Of a stretch of DNA of 64,000 nt, positions 26,032 through 33,716 are shown one piece after another. Where the stretch lies: NCBI RefSeq assembly GCF_902833905.1, contig NZ_CADFGP010000020.1, positions 80,298-144,297 of the forward strand, given 5' to 3'. The stretch comes from Paraburkholderia tuberum STM678 (GTDB lineage: Bacteria > Pseudomonadota > Gammaproteobacteria > Burkholderiales > Burkholderiaceae). Under the pieces are notes generated by a model, which did no database searches, was not told the origin of the DNA, and saw only the letters and a program-made list of their open reading frames with translations. Position 1 is the stretch's first letter. The number at the start of each line of letters is the position of its first letter. The translations under genes and the position numbers were made by a program.

Positions 26032-27306
26032 CTAGTTGTCGTCGATCACGAACAGCCGCCGATACTCCTTCAGCGCGTAACGATCGGTCATCCCGGCGAT
26101 GTAATGCGCGATCAAACGCGGCTGCCGCGTCGCATCGGCCGACTGATAGTCCGGCGGCAGCAGCCGCGGGTCGTCGGTGAACGCGTCGAACAGGCCGACC
26201 ACGACGCGGCGTGCCTTATTGGCCATGCGCATCACGCGATAGTGACGGTACATGTTTCTGAACAGGAAGCGCTTGAGCGCCGCGGCCTGCGCGGCGATCG
26301 CATCACTGTGCGCGACGAGCGGTGGCGCCGCGCGTACGTCGTCGAGTGACGCCGGCGCGTAGCGCGCGAGATTGGCCCGCGTCGTTTCGATCAGATCGAC
26401 GATCAGCGTATTGATCACGCGCCGCACCGTCTCGTGAATCAGCCGACGCCCCTCGATCTGCGGATAGTCGCCGCGCGCCGCCTCGCAGTGCGTCTGCCAG
26501 AGTTCCACTTCGGCGAGCTGCTCGAGCGACAGCAGACCGGAGCGCAGACCGTCGTCGACGTCGTGATTGTTGTACGCGATTTCGTCGGCGACGTTGGCGA
26601 TCTGCGCTTCGAGCGACGGTTGCCGCCCTTCGAGAAAGCGCTCGCCCAATGTGCCGAGCCGGCGCGCGTTGTCGCGTGAGCAGTGCTTGAGAATGCCCTC
26701 GCGCGTCTCGAAGCACAGGTTCAACCCATTGAACGCTCCGTAGTGCTCTTCAAGTTCGTCGACGACCGTGAGGCTCTGCAGGTTGTGCTCGAAGCCGCCA
26801 TGCTCGCGCATGCATTCGTTCAACGCATCCTGGCCGGCATGGCCGAACGGCGTATGGCCGAGATCGTGCGCCAGCGAAATCGCTTCGACGAGATCTTCAT
26901 TGACGCGCAGATTGCGCGCAACCGAGCGCGCGATCTGCGCAACTTCAAGGCTATGGGTGAGGCGCGTGCGAAACAGGTCGCCCTCGTGGTTGACGAATAC
27001 CTGAGTCTTGTATTCGAGCCGCCGGAATGCGGTCGAGTGGACGATGCGGTCGCGGTCGCGCTGAAACTCGGTACGCGCGCTCGGCGCGGTTTCCGCATAG
27101 CGACGCCCACGCGACTGGCTCGAATGCGCCGCGTACGGCGCGAGATGCGCTTCGAGCGCCTGCTGGGTCGGCGCGGGGACGGCGGGTGTGGCAACCGCGG
27201 CAGCGGCATCCGCGGTGCTGGCCGTGGCGGCGATGACGCCGTTCCCGGCGCCTGCGCGCGCGCTCGTCGTGTCATGCTGGATATCGTCGCTGCGCCTGTC
27301 AGTCAC
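26032..27306 (-). CDS. dgt: Deoxyguanosinetriphosphate triphosphohydrolase-like HD protein
   Basis: HD-domain dNTPase, 424 residues, hydrolysing dGTP (and in related enzymes other dNTPs) to deoxynucleoside and triphosphate. Key residues: RRLEYKTQVF, RLTHSLEVAQIARSVAR, AHDLGHTPFGHAGQDAL (metal-binding HD), EIAYNNHDVDDG. The first 50 or so residues are Ala/Thr rich low complexity with a GTG start; a shorter protein cannot be ruled out, but no better start with a ribosome site is seen. It lies 72 bases after aroB on the same strand and probably belongs to the aroK-aroB transcript. Confidence 0.92.
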   Translation of the reverse strand: MTDRRSDDIQHDTTSARAGAGNGVIAATASTADAAAAVATPAVPAPTQQALEAHLAPYAAHSSQSRGRRYAETAPSARTEFQRDRDRIVHSTAFRRLEYKTQVFVNHEGDLFRTRLTHSLEVAQIARSVARNLRVNEDLVEAISLAHDLGHTPFGHAGQDALNECMREHGGFEHNLQSLTVVDELEEHYGAFNGLNLCFETREGILKHCSRDNARRLGTLGERFLEGRQPSLEAQIANVADEIAYNNHDVDDGLRSGLLSLEQLAEVELWQTHCEAARGDYPQIEGRRLIHETVRRVINTLIVDLIETTRANLARYAPASLDDVRAAPPLVAHSDAIAAQAAALKRFLFRNMYRHYRVMRMANKARRVVVGLFDAFTDDPRLLPPDYQSADATRQPRLIAHYIAGMTDRYALKEYRRLFVIDDN

Positions 27307-27378
27307 CGGGTCCTCCGAAACATGGGCGGCGCCTCGTGACGCGGGTGCGTGAAGCGTGGCTGCAGGGCCGTGTTGAAT

Positions 27379-28455
27379 CTAGACGGCGGCGGCCAGCGTC
27401 GCATGCACGTCGGCGTCGGGCGCGCGGGTGATCAGTGTCTCACCGAAACGCTTCAGCAGAATGAACTTGATCGCGCCGGCTTCCGCCTTCTTGTCGATCT
27501 GCATCAGCTCGATGTAACGATCCGCGCCGAGCGCGGGAGCACGAGTGGGCAGATGCGCGGCAAGCACGACGTCGACGAGCCGCTTGCGCGACGCTTCATC
27601 GAGATGACCGAGCCTCACGGACAGATCCGCCGCCATCACCATTCCGCAGCCGACCGCCTCGCCGTGCAGCCACTCGCCATAGCCGAGTCCGGCTTCGATC
27701 GCGTGGCCGAACGTGTGACCGAAGTTGAGGATCGCGCGCAGACCACCTTCGCGCTCGTCCTGCGCCACCACCGACGCCTTGATCTCGCACGAGCGTTTGA
27801 CTGCCTCGGTCAACGCCTCCGGTTCGCAGCGGTTCAAAGCCTCGATATTGGCCTCGATCCAGCTGAAGAATCCGGCCTCGGCGATTGCGCCGGTCTTGAT
27901 GACCTCGGCGATGCCCGCCGCGAGTTCGCGTTCGGGCAACGTACGCAATGCGCCGATGTCAGCGATCACCGCCCGAGGCTGGTAGAACGCGCCGATCATA
28001 TTCTTGCCCAGCGGATGATTGATGCCGGTCTTGCCGCCGACCGACGAATCCACCTGCGACAGCAACGTGGTCGGCACCTGGATGAACGGCACGCCGCGCA
28101 TGTAGCAGGCGGCGGCAAACCCGGTCATGTCGCCGATCACACCGCCACCGAGCGCGATCAGCGTGGTCTTGCGGTCGGCGCGCGAGCCGAGCAGCGCGTC
28201 GAAGATCAGGTTCAGCGTCTGCAGATTCTTGTGTGCTTCGCCGTCCGGCAAAACCACCGTGGACACCTGCTTGTTCAGCGGCGCAAGCGCTGCGCGCAGC
28301 TTGTCGCCGTAGAGCGGATCGACGGTGCTATTGGTGACGATCGTGACCGAGTTGCCGGCGATATGCGGCGCGAACAGTGCGGTCTGGCCGATCAGGCCGG
28401 CACCGATATGGATGGGGTAGGCGCGCTCGCCCAGTTCGACGTTGACGGTAATCAT
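27379..28455 (-). CDS. aroB: 3-dehydroquinate synthase
   Basis: Second step of the shikimate pathway: DAHP to 3-dehydroquinate, NAD- and metal-dependent. 358 residues beginning MITVNVELGERAYPIHIG. Motifs: NAD site ALGGGVIGDMTGFAAA, DSSVGGKTGINHP, metal ligands in EIKASVVAQDE, NFGHTFGHAIEAGLGY and HGEAVGCGM. An alternative ATG at 28464 would overlap the aroK stop by one base (TAATG) and add three residues. Coupled to aroK. Confidence 0.97.
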   Translation of the reverse strand: MITVNVELGERAYPIHIGAGLIGQTALFAPHIAGNSVTIVTNSTVDPLYGDKLRAALAPLNKQVSTVVLPDGEAHKNLQTLNLIFDALLGSRADRKTTLIALGGGVIGDMTGFAAACYMRGVPFIQVPTTLLSQVDSSVGGKTGINHPLGKNMIGAFYQPRAVIADIGALRTLPERELAAGIAEVIKTGAIAEAGFFSWIEANIEALNRCEPEALTEAVKRSCEIKASVVAQDEREGGLRAILNFGHTFGHAIEAGLGYGEWLHGEAVGCGMVMAADLSVRLGHLDEASRKRLVDVVLAAHLPTRAPALGADRYIELMQIDKKAEAGAIKFILLKRFGETLITRAPDADVHATLAAAV

Positions 28456-28463
28456 ACGGTCCA

Positions 28464-29015
28464 TTATGAAGCAGGATGTTTGGCGACGCCGGCCATCTCG
28501 AGCTGCATCAGAACCATGTTGACGAGTCCGTTGACCGAGGGCCGGCCGGTTTCGATCACGAAGTGCGCGCATTCGCGGTACAGCGGGTCGCGCACTTCAT
28601 AGAGCGCTTCGAGGCGCGCCTTGGGGTCTTCCGTTTGCAGCAGCGGGCGATTCTTGTCGCGCCGCGTGCGCAGCCACAGGTCATGCGGATTGGCGCGCAG
28701 ATAGATCACGAGGCCACGGCTTTTCAACGCTTCGCGGTTTTCCGGCCGCAGGACTGCACCGCCGCCGGTCGCGAGCACGATATTGTCGCGCCCGGTCAGC
28801 TCGGAGATCACGCTCGCTTCGCGATCGCGAAAGCCCGCTTCGCCCTCGAGCTCGAAGATCACGGGAATGCGCGCGCCCGTGCGCGCCTCGATTTCATGGT
28901 CGGAATCGAAGAACGGGCGCTCGAGACGGCGCGCAACCGCCCGACCCACAGTGGTTTTTCCTGCCCCCATGAGCCCTACGAAAAAAACATTGGCGTGTGC
29001 GTCCCGCGCTTGCAA
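28464..29015 (-). CDS. aroK: Shikimate kinase
   Basis: Phosphorylates shikimate in aromatic amino acid synthesis. 183 residues; P-loop GLMGAGKTTVGR, shikimate-binding DSDHEIE and GEAGFRDRE, GGGAV loop, and the lid RRDKNRPLLQ. The start is TTG at 29015, supported by AGAGGA eight bases upstream; the N-terminus MQARDAHANVFFVGLMG fits the family. It lies 114 bases after pilQ, the usual pilMNOPQ-aroK-aroB order of proteobacteria. Confidence 0.95.
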   Translation of the reverse strand: MQARDAHANVFFVGLMGAGKTTVGRAVARRLERPFFDSDHEIEARTGARIPVIFELEGEAGFRDREASVISELTGRDNIVLATGGGAVLRPENREALKSRGLVIYLRANPHDLWLRTRRDKNRPLLQTEDPKARLEALYEVRDPLYRECAHFVIETGRPSVNGLVNMVLMQLEMAGVAKHPAS

Positions 29016-29129
29016 CGGTGTCCTCTGGCTAATCCGGTGTAGTTCGTGCCGCAGCTTACTGGCAAAGCGGCTGCCTTGTCGAGCCTGCGCGCCGCCGGCG
29101 GACGGCGGTGCATGCGTGCCCTATATGCC

Positions 29130-30848
29130 CTAATTTTCCCGCACCACGCGCGGCGTGATGAAAACCGCCAGTTCGCTACGCGTGTCGCGATGAGTCCGAT
29201 GGCGGAACAATGCGCCCAGAACCGGTATTTTGCCGAGGAGGGGCACCCGCTCGACGTCGTCACGGTCGTCGGTCTCGTAAATTCCGCCGATCGACACCGT
29301 ACCACCGTCCTCGACCTCGACGCGCGTTTGCACGTGCTTGGTGTTGATCGCGGGCCCGGCGTCGGTCTGCTCGCCGACGCTGTCCTTCGCGACGTCGAGA
29401 TCGAGCACCACGCGGCCATCCGGCATGATCTGCGGCTCGACCTCCAGTTTGAGCGTCGCCCGACGAAACTGCACGCCCGATACGCCCTGGCCGACCTTCG
29501 CCTGATACGGCAGCTCGGTGCCCTGCTCGACGATCGCCTTCATCCGGTCCGCGGTGACGACCCGTGGGCTCGACACGATTTTCCCATGCCCTTCGGACTC
29601 GAGCGCCGAGAGTTCGATATTCAGCAGCCGGGTCGCGTGAGCCGCGAACAGCGTGAGGCCGGCGGTCGCGGCATCGAATCCGGAGATCGGTCGGGCCGAC
29701 AGATCGTACACGGAGCCGTCCGTTCCACCCGTCAGCCCTCTCGACGTACCGTCCGCGCTGGTGCCGGCGAGCGACAGCCGCACCCCGAGATTGCGCGAAA
29801 AGCCCTGGTCGCCTTCGACGATCTGAGCCTCGATCAGCACCTGGCGAGTCGGCCGGTCGACGGAAGCGATCAGCGCCGCGATCTGCTCGAGCCGCCCCGC
29901 GAGATCGGTGACGAACAGCAGGTTGGTGCGCGGATCAGCGGTGACGGCGCCACGTTTGGACAGCACGCGCTGCGTGCCGGAACCGGTCAGCAGGCGACGC
30001 ACGTCCTCGGCATGCGCGTAGTGCAGCTCGAAGGTGCGGCTCACGAGCGGCTCGAGGTCCGCGGCGCGCGCGTGGGCTTCGAAGCGCTGACGTTCGCGCG
30101 CGGCGAGCTCGGCGGCAGGCGCGACCCAGATTACGTTGCCGTGGCGCTCCATCGCCAGATTGTTGACGTCGAGCAAGGTGTCGAACGCGGTGCGCCACGG
30201 CACCTTGTCGAGACGTATCGACACGGCGCCGCGCACTTTGGCGCTGGCGACGATGTTCAGGCCGGTGAACTCGGCGAACGCTTTCAGGACCGCGCCAAGT
30301 TGCGCACGCTGAAAGCTCAGCGAGATCGGCTCGTTGCCCGCGGGAAGGCCCGAGTCCGCACTGGCCGATGCGTCGGCGAGGCGCGGCCGCGGCGGCAGCG
30401 GGACCGGCGGGCCTTCGAGACCAGGCGTGCCGGCACTGTCGTCGCGAGCCGGGGTGGCGGGTTGTGTTGGCGAAGGCGGCGGCATCGGGCCGTTGGCGAG
30501 GTCGTCCGGGGAGGCGTCGGGCGCTATCGCGGAACGCGCGGCCGGCTGGAGCGTGTCCGGCTCCTGGGCCGCGCCTGGCGTGGAAACGTCGCCGAACGGA
30601 TTCGCCGCCTGGCCGATGCCGCCGCTCGGCAGCGGCGCCGTCTCGTAGGCGGTGTTGGCCGATACGGCCGGGTCGTCGAGCGCCGCGTAAGTCGGCAACG
30701 GCGGCAGCAGCAGTGGCGTCGCTGCCTGGGCGACGCCGGCACCCAGCGTCGCGGCGACGTAGAGCCCGAAACACCGTCCGGAGACGACGCGGACCTCGCG
30801 TCCGACACCCATCTTCGCCACGCTCCATCGCTTGAGCGGGCGCATCAT
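29130..30848 (-). CDS. pilQ: Type IV pilus secretin PilQ
   Basis: Outer-membrane secretin through which the type IV pilus passes. 572 residues: signal sequence in the first 42 residues (LGAGVAQA), then a long Pro/Ala-rich disordered segment (about 50-165), two N-type domains (SLSFQRAQLGAVLKAFAEFT; RTFELHYAHAEDVRRLL) and a C-terminal secretin domain with VLIEAQIVEG, GKIVSSPRVVT and VPLLGKIPVLGALFR. Shorter than Pseudomonas PilQ; no AMIN domains are evident. Its ATG overlaps the stop of the upstream gene in ATGA. Confidence 0.94.
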   Translation of the reverse strand: MMRPLKRWSVAKMGVGREVRVVSGRCFGLYVAATLGAGVAQAATPLLLPPLPTYAALDDPAVSANTAYETAPLPSGGIGQAANPFGDVSTPGAAQEPDTLQPAARSAIAPDASPDDLANGPMPPPSPTQPATPARDDSAGTPGLEGPPVPLPPRPRLADASASADSGLPAGNEPISLSFQRAQLGAVLKAFAEFTGLNIVASAKVRGAVSIRLDKVPWRTAFDTLLDVNNLAMERHGNVIWVAPAAELAARERQRFEAHARAADLEPLVSRTFELHYAHAEDVRRLLTGSGTQRVLSKRGAVTADPRTNLLFVTDLAGRLEQIAALIASVDRPTRQVLIEAQIVEGDQGFSRNLGVRLSLAGTSADGTSRGLTGGTDGSVYDLSARPISGFDAATAGLTLFAAHATRLLNIELSALESEGHGKIVSSPRVVTADRMKAIVEQGTELPYQAKVGQGVSGVQFRRATLKLEVEPQIMPDGRVVLDLDVAKDSVGEQTDAGPAINTKHVQTRVEVEDGGTVSIGGIYETDDRDDVERVPLLGKIPVLGALFRHRTHRDTRSELAVFITPRVVREN

Positions 30849-31777
30849 GACGCCTCCGTCAGCGTCAGCGTGCGCGTCGCGCCGCCGTTCGCGAGCGTAA
30901 TGCCAAGCGCGTCGAGCTGTGTGACCCGCTCGACGCCCAGTCGTTGCCCAGCCGCGACCGTCGTCGTGCCGTCTGGCGTGTCGAGCAGCGCGAGCCCGCG
31001 GGTACGATCGCGCAGCAAACCGACAAGGCGCAACTCAGAAGCATCGCCCAGCTCGCCGCTCGCGGAGATCTGCGACTTCGCAAACGGATCGAAGAACACG
31101 AGGCCTTCGTCGTCATCGTCGGCAGCCTCGTCGGCGTCAGGGCTCGCCTCGGCGCTCGCAGCCGGGGTGTCGGGCACCGGTCGCAGCGCGGCGTACACCT
31201 GCAGCGTCGCGGCCACCGCGAGCCCTTTGCCGTCCTGCTTGACGGTCACGTCGACGGGAACGATCAGCACCGGCAGTTGCGCGAGCCCGTGGAAAAACGC
31301 CATCAGGTGAACGAAGTCGGTGCGCGCGGTGAGCTGCAGCACGCGCATCCGCTCGACGCCCTCGCCGCTCGCCGCGCCCGGTTCCACCGCAAGCAGCGCG
31401 ACGCCGCTTTGCGTGGCCAGCTCGGAGACGATGCGCACGTCGTCGGCGGAGTTCCACGACACGGCGCTCGACGCCGTGGCCGGCATCGCCGCGGCTGCAC
31501 GGCGCAGCGACGGCAGCTGTGCGAGCGTGTGCCGCGCGTGCGCGAGACGCTGCGTGCTGACCGCGAGCGCCGCGCGGCTCGCTTCCAGTCCGGCGAGATC
31601 AGCCGCGTTCCAGCCGTACGCGCCGACGCCGAACACGAGCGCGGCAAGCGTCGCCGCGACGAGCCAGCGACGGCGCCGACTCCACGCCTCGAGCGGCATA
31701 CGCGCCCGCTTGACCCAGCGCGAAAAACCCGCGGACCCATGCGCCGCACCACCCGCCTCGAAAAAGGTCGTGCTCAT
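30845..31777 (-). CDS. Fused PilO-PilP type IV pilus assembly protein
   Basis: 310 residues combining two inner-membrane alignment subunits. Residues 1-60 give a cytoplasmic tail and one membrane helix (WLVAATLAALVFGVGAYGW), then a coiled coil (about 65-110) and a PilO-type ferredoxin-like part (VLQLTARTDFVHLMAFFHGL, VLIVPVDVTVKQDGKGLAVA). From about residue 215 comes a PilP-type region: FFDPFAKSQISASGE, LRLVGLLRDRTRGLALLDT and GTTTVAAGQRLGVERV. No lipobox precedes the PilP part, unlike stand-alone PilP lipoproteins. No separate pilO or pilP gene exists between pilN and pilQ. Overlaps both neighbours by ATGA. Confidence 0.82.
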   Translation of the reverse strand: MSTTFFEAGGAAHGSAGFSRWVKRARMPLEAWSRRRRWLVAATLAALVFGVGAYGWNAADLAGLEASRAALAVSTQRLAHARHTLAQLPSLRRAAAAMPATASSAVSWNSADDVRIVSELATQSGVALLAVEPGAASGEGVERMRVLQLTARTDFVHLMAFFHGLAQLPVLIVPVDVTVKQDGKGLAVAATLQVYAALRPVPDTPAASAEASPDADEAADDDDEGLVFFDPFAKSQISASGELGDASELRLVGLLRDRTRGLALLDTPDGTTTVAAGQRLGVERVTQLDALGITLANGGATRTLTLTEAS

Positions 31778-32460
31778 CGCGCACCTCCCGTTCGTGCGGC
31801 CTTCAGGGCGCGCGTCGCTTTGTGCGGCGGATCGCCCCAGCGCAGGCGCGCATCGAACTCCACGGGTCCGCCTATCGCCTGTTCCATCGACGCGCCGCCC
31901 TTCCCCGTCGGCCGATGCAGATCGCGCATCTCCGCGCCCTGCACGCCGTGGATCGCGCCGAGCCGCTTGAGCCACTCAGCCGATGCGATATGGCCGCTCG
32001 AAGTCGCCAGCAATTCAGTCTCGTACTCGCGCTGGCGCAACTGCCGCAACACGACGCGATCGCCGGGTTCGAAGCTCAGCGCGTCGAGCAGATCGCGCAG
32101 ATGTGCGAGCGGCCTCGCGAGACTCGCGGCGCGCGCCGCGGCTTCGCGCTCATCCTGTTCGGCCCGCGACAGCTTCGCGTGCTCCGCGAGCGGCACGGCG
32201 AGCGGAGTCAGCGCCTGCCCGGCCGCCGCGCGCCGCGCATCGAGCCGCGCTGCAGCGAAGCTCTGCCAACCGGCGACGAGCAACACACCCGCGGCACCGA
32301 CACAAGCGGCCACAGCCCAGTCGCGCATACAGCGGCGCCGCGCGAGTCGCGCGTTGCGTTGGCGATACGGCAGCAGATTGAAGCCGCCCAGCCACGGTAC
32401 AGCGGCGCGCTGATCGGCACTCGCGGCGACGCCAGACGAAAACGACAGAACGGCCTTCAT
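31774..32460 (-). CDS. pilN: Type IV pilus assembly protein PilN
   Basis: 228-residue inner-membrane protein. N-terminal GFNLLPYRQRN motif (residues about 24-35) is the PilM-binding site found in PilN. One membrane helix follows (about 47-67, AACVGAAGVLLVAGW), then a coiled coil and a PilN ferredoxin-like domain (GDRVVLRQLRQREYETELLA). Start at 32460 overlaps the pilM stop (ATGA). The frame continues far upstream, but residues there duplicate pilM in another frame and are rejected. Confidence 0.9.
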   Translation of the reverse strand: MKAVLSFSSGVAASADQRAAVPWLGGFNLLPYRQRNARLARRRCMRDWAVAACVGAAGVLLVAGWQSFAAARLDARRAAAGQALTPLAVPLAEHAKLSRAEQDEREAAARAASLARPLAHLRDLLDALSFEPGDRVVLRQLRQREYETELLATSSGHIASAEWLKRLGAIHGVQGAEMRDLHRPTGKGGASMEQAIGGPVEFDARLRWGDPPHKATRALKAARTGGAR

Positions 32461-33446
32461 TCCAGCACCCCGCGCAACGCGAGCCCAAACGCGACCGCGC
32501 CAGCCGGCTCGTGCAGCAAGGCGTCGTCGAGCGGCCGCGCGTGGCTGCCGAGCAGCGCGCATTCGAACGGCAGCGCCGAGCAGCCGAGCACGTCGCCAAT
32601 ATCGGCGAGTGAAAAGCCGACGCCGTCGAGCAGATCGATTTCGCCGCCAATCAGCGCGCAGTCGAACTCCGGCCCGCGCATGAGATCGCGCAACGCGTCG
32701 GCGAGATCGGCATGCTCCGGCGCCGGGTAGCGCATCTCGCCGACGCTCGCGCCATCGACGACGCTCCAGCCGTACACGCCGTCCGTACCGACCCACACCG
32801 CCGCGTACGGCTCGTTCGGGTCGAGCTCGCGACTGGCCGCGTGGCGCAGCGCGCGCAATGCCGCGTGCGGTTCGCCATCGATCGCGGACAGCGAAATCCC
32901 TGCGGTCGCGGCGCATTCGATCCGCGCTTCGAGATGCTGGCGCGCGGTCGCGGCGATCTTCACCGAGCGCACCGGCGACGGCGTCTCGTCGACGTACCAG
33001 TCGACCGCGAGCGCATGACGCTCAAGGCCGGCGATGCGCTCCGCCTCTCCCATCACCGCGGGCGCAAGTCCGGCGAGCGCAACGCCGCCATCCTCCGCCT
33101 CGCAGTCGCTCTGAGCGGCGAGCCGCGCGAGCGGCACTGTCGTCGTCAGCGTGGCCGACGAAGGCACGGCCATCGCGCAGCGCAGCGCGTGCGTCGCGCA
33201 TACGCGCGGCAAACCGGCGAACGCATCGCGCAACGCCCGCGCGACGGCCTGCCGATCGACGATCTCGGCGCCCGCCATGGTGCCGGCCGCGAACGGCACC
33301 GTGCTCATATGTTCGAGATGCAGCGCGCCTCGGGCGCGTTGACTCACCACGACGAGACGCACGTTTTGCGAACCGACATCGATGCCGGCGGCGAAACGCT
33401 GCCGGCCCTCCCGCACCGCCTGAAGCCACGAATTTTTATAGGCCAT
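32457..33446 (-). CDS. pilM: Type IV pilus assembly ATPase-like protein PilM
   Basis: Cytoplasmic actin-like (FtsA-type) protein of the pilus alignment complex; binds ATP and PilN. 329 residues starting MAYKNSWLQAVREG, with the nucleotide site GIDVGSQNVRLVVVSQ, AVDWYVDETPSP and a terminal GAVAFGLALRG loop. AGAGGGAGG before the ATG is an unusually strong ribosome site. First gene of pilM-pilN-pilOP-pilQ and divergent from ponA. Confidence 0.92.
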   Translation of the reverse strand: MAYKNSWLQAVREGRQRFAAGIDVGSQNVRLVVVSQRARGALHLEHMSTVPFAAGTMAGAEIVDRQAVARALRDAFAGLPRVCATHALRCAMAVPSSATLTTTVPLARLAAQSDCEAEDGGVALAGLAPAVMGEAERIAGLERHALAVDWYVDETPSPVRSVKIAATARQHLEARIECAATAGISLSAIDGEPHAALRALRHAASRELDPNEPYAAVWVGTDGVYGWSVVDGASVGEMRYPAPEHADLADALRDLMRGPEFDCALIGGEIDLLDGVGFSLADIGDVLGCSALPFECALLGSHARPLDDALLHEPAGAVAFGLALRGVLE

Positions 33447-33684
33447 ACCGCCCTCCCTCTGACTCACGCGACGAACCATTCGAACGCGAGTAACGAGGGA
33501 TCATTGTCGGCAGACGCACGTCCTAACGACATTCAGCCGAATGGCTAACGCGGATGCGAAGCCGCCCCGAGCGACATCAAAGCGACTACAGTTGGGACTA
33601 CAGCGAAGTCATTCCCGCGCCGCCTGGCGTGTGCCGATTGCGCGTCATTCGTAAGCTTGTCGAAAGCAGAAAAACCCTGGCGGC

Positions 33685-33690
33685 TATAAT
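33685..33690 (+). promoter_or_regulatory. Candidate -10 of ponA
   Basis: A perfect TATAAT 27 bases before the ATG. The nearest -35-like TTGTCG (33657-33662) is 22 bases away, longer than optimal, so only the -10 is well supported. Confidence 0.5.
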
Positions 33691-33716
33691 CGCGGGACTG
33701 TTTTTCCGGTACTCCT

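Noticed and set aside
32461..32916. Upstream extension of pilN to 380 residues
   Set aside because: The added residues are pilM read in another frame; ATGA coupling at 32460 is the natural start.
33447..33716. Possible promoter with direct GACTACAG repeats near 33584-33602 upstream of pilM
   Set aside because: The 8-base repeat is short and there is no accompanying -35/-10 pair on the minus strand.
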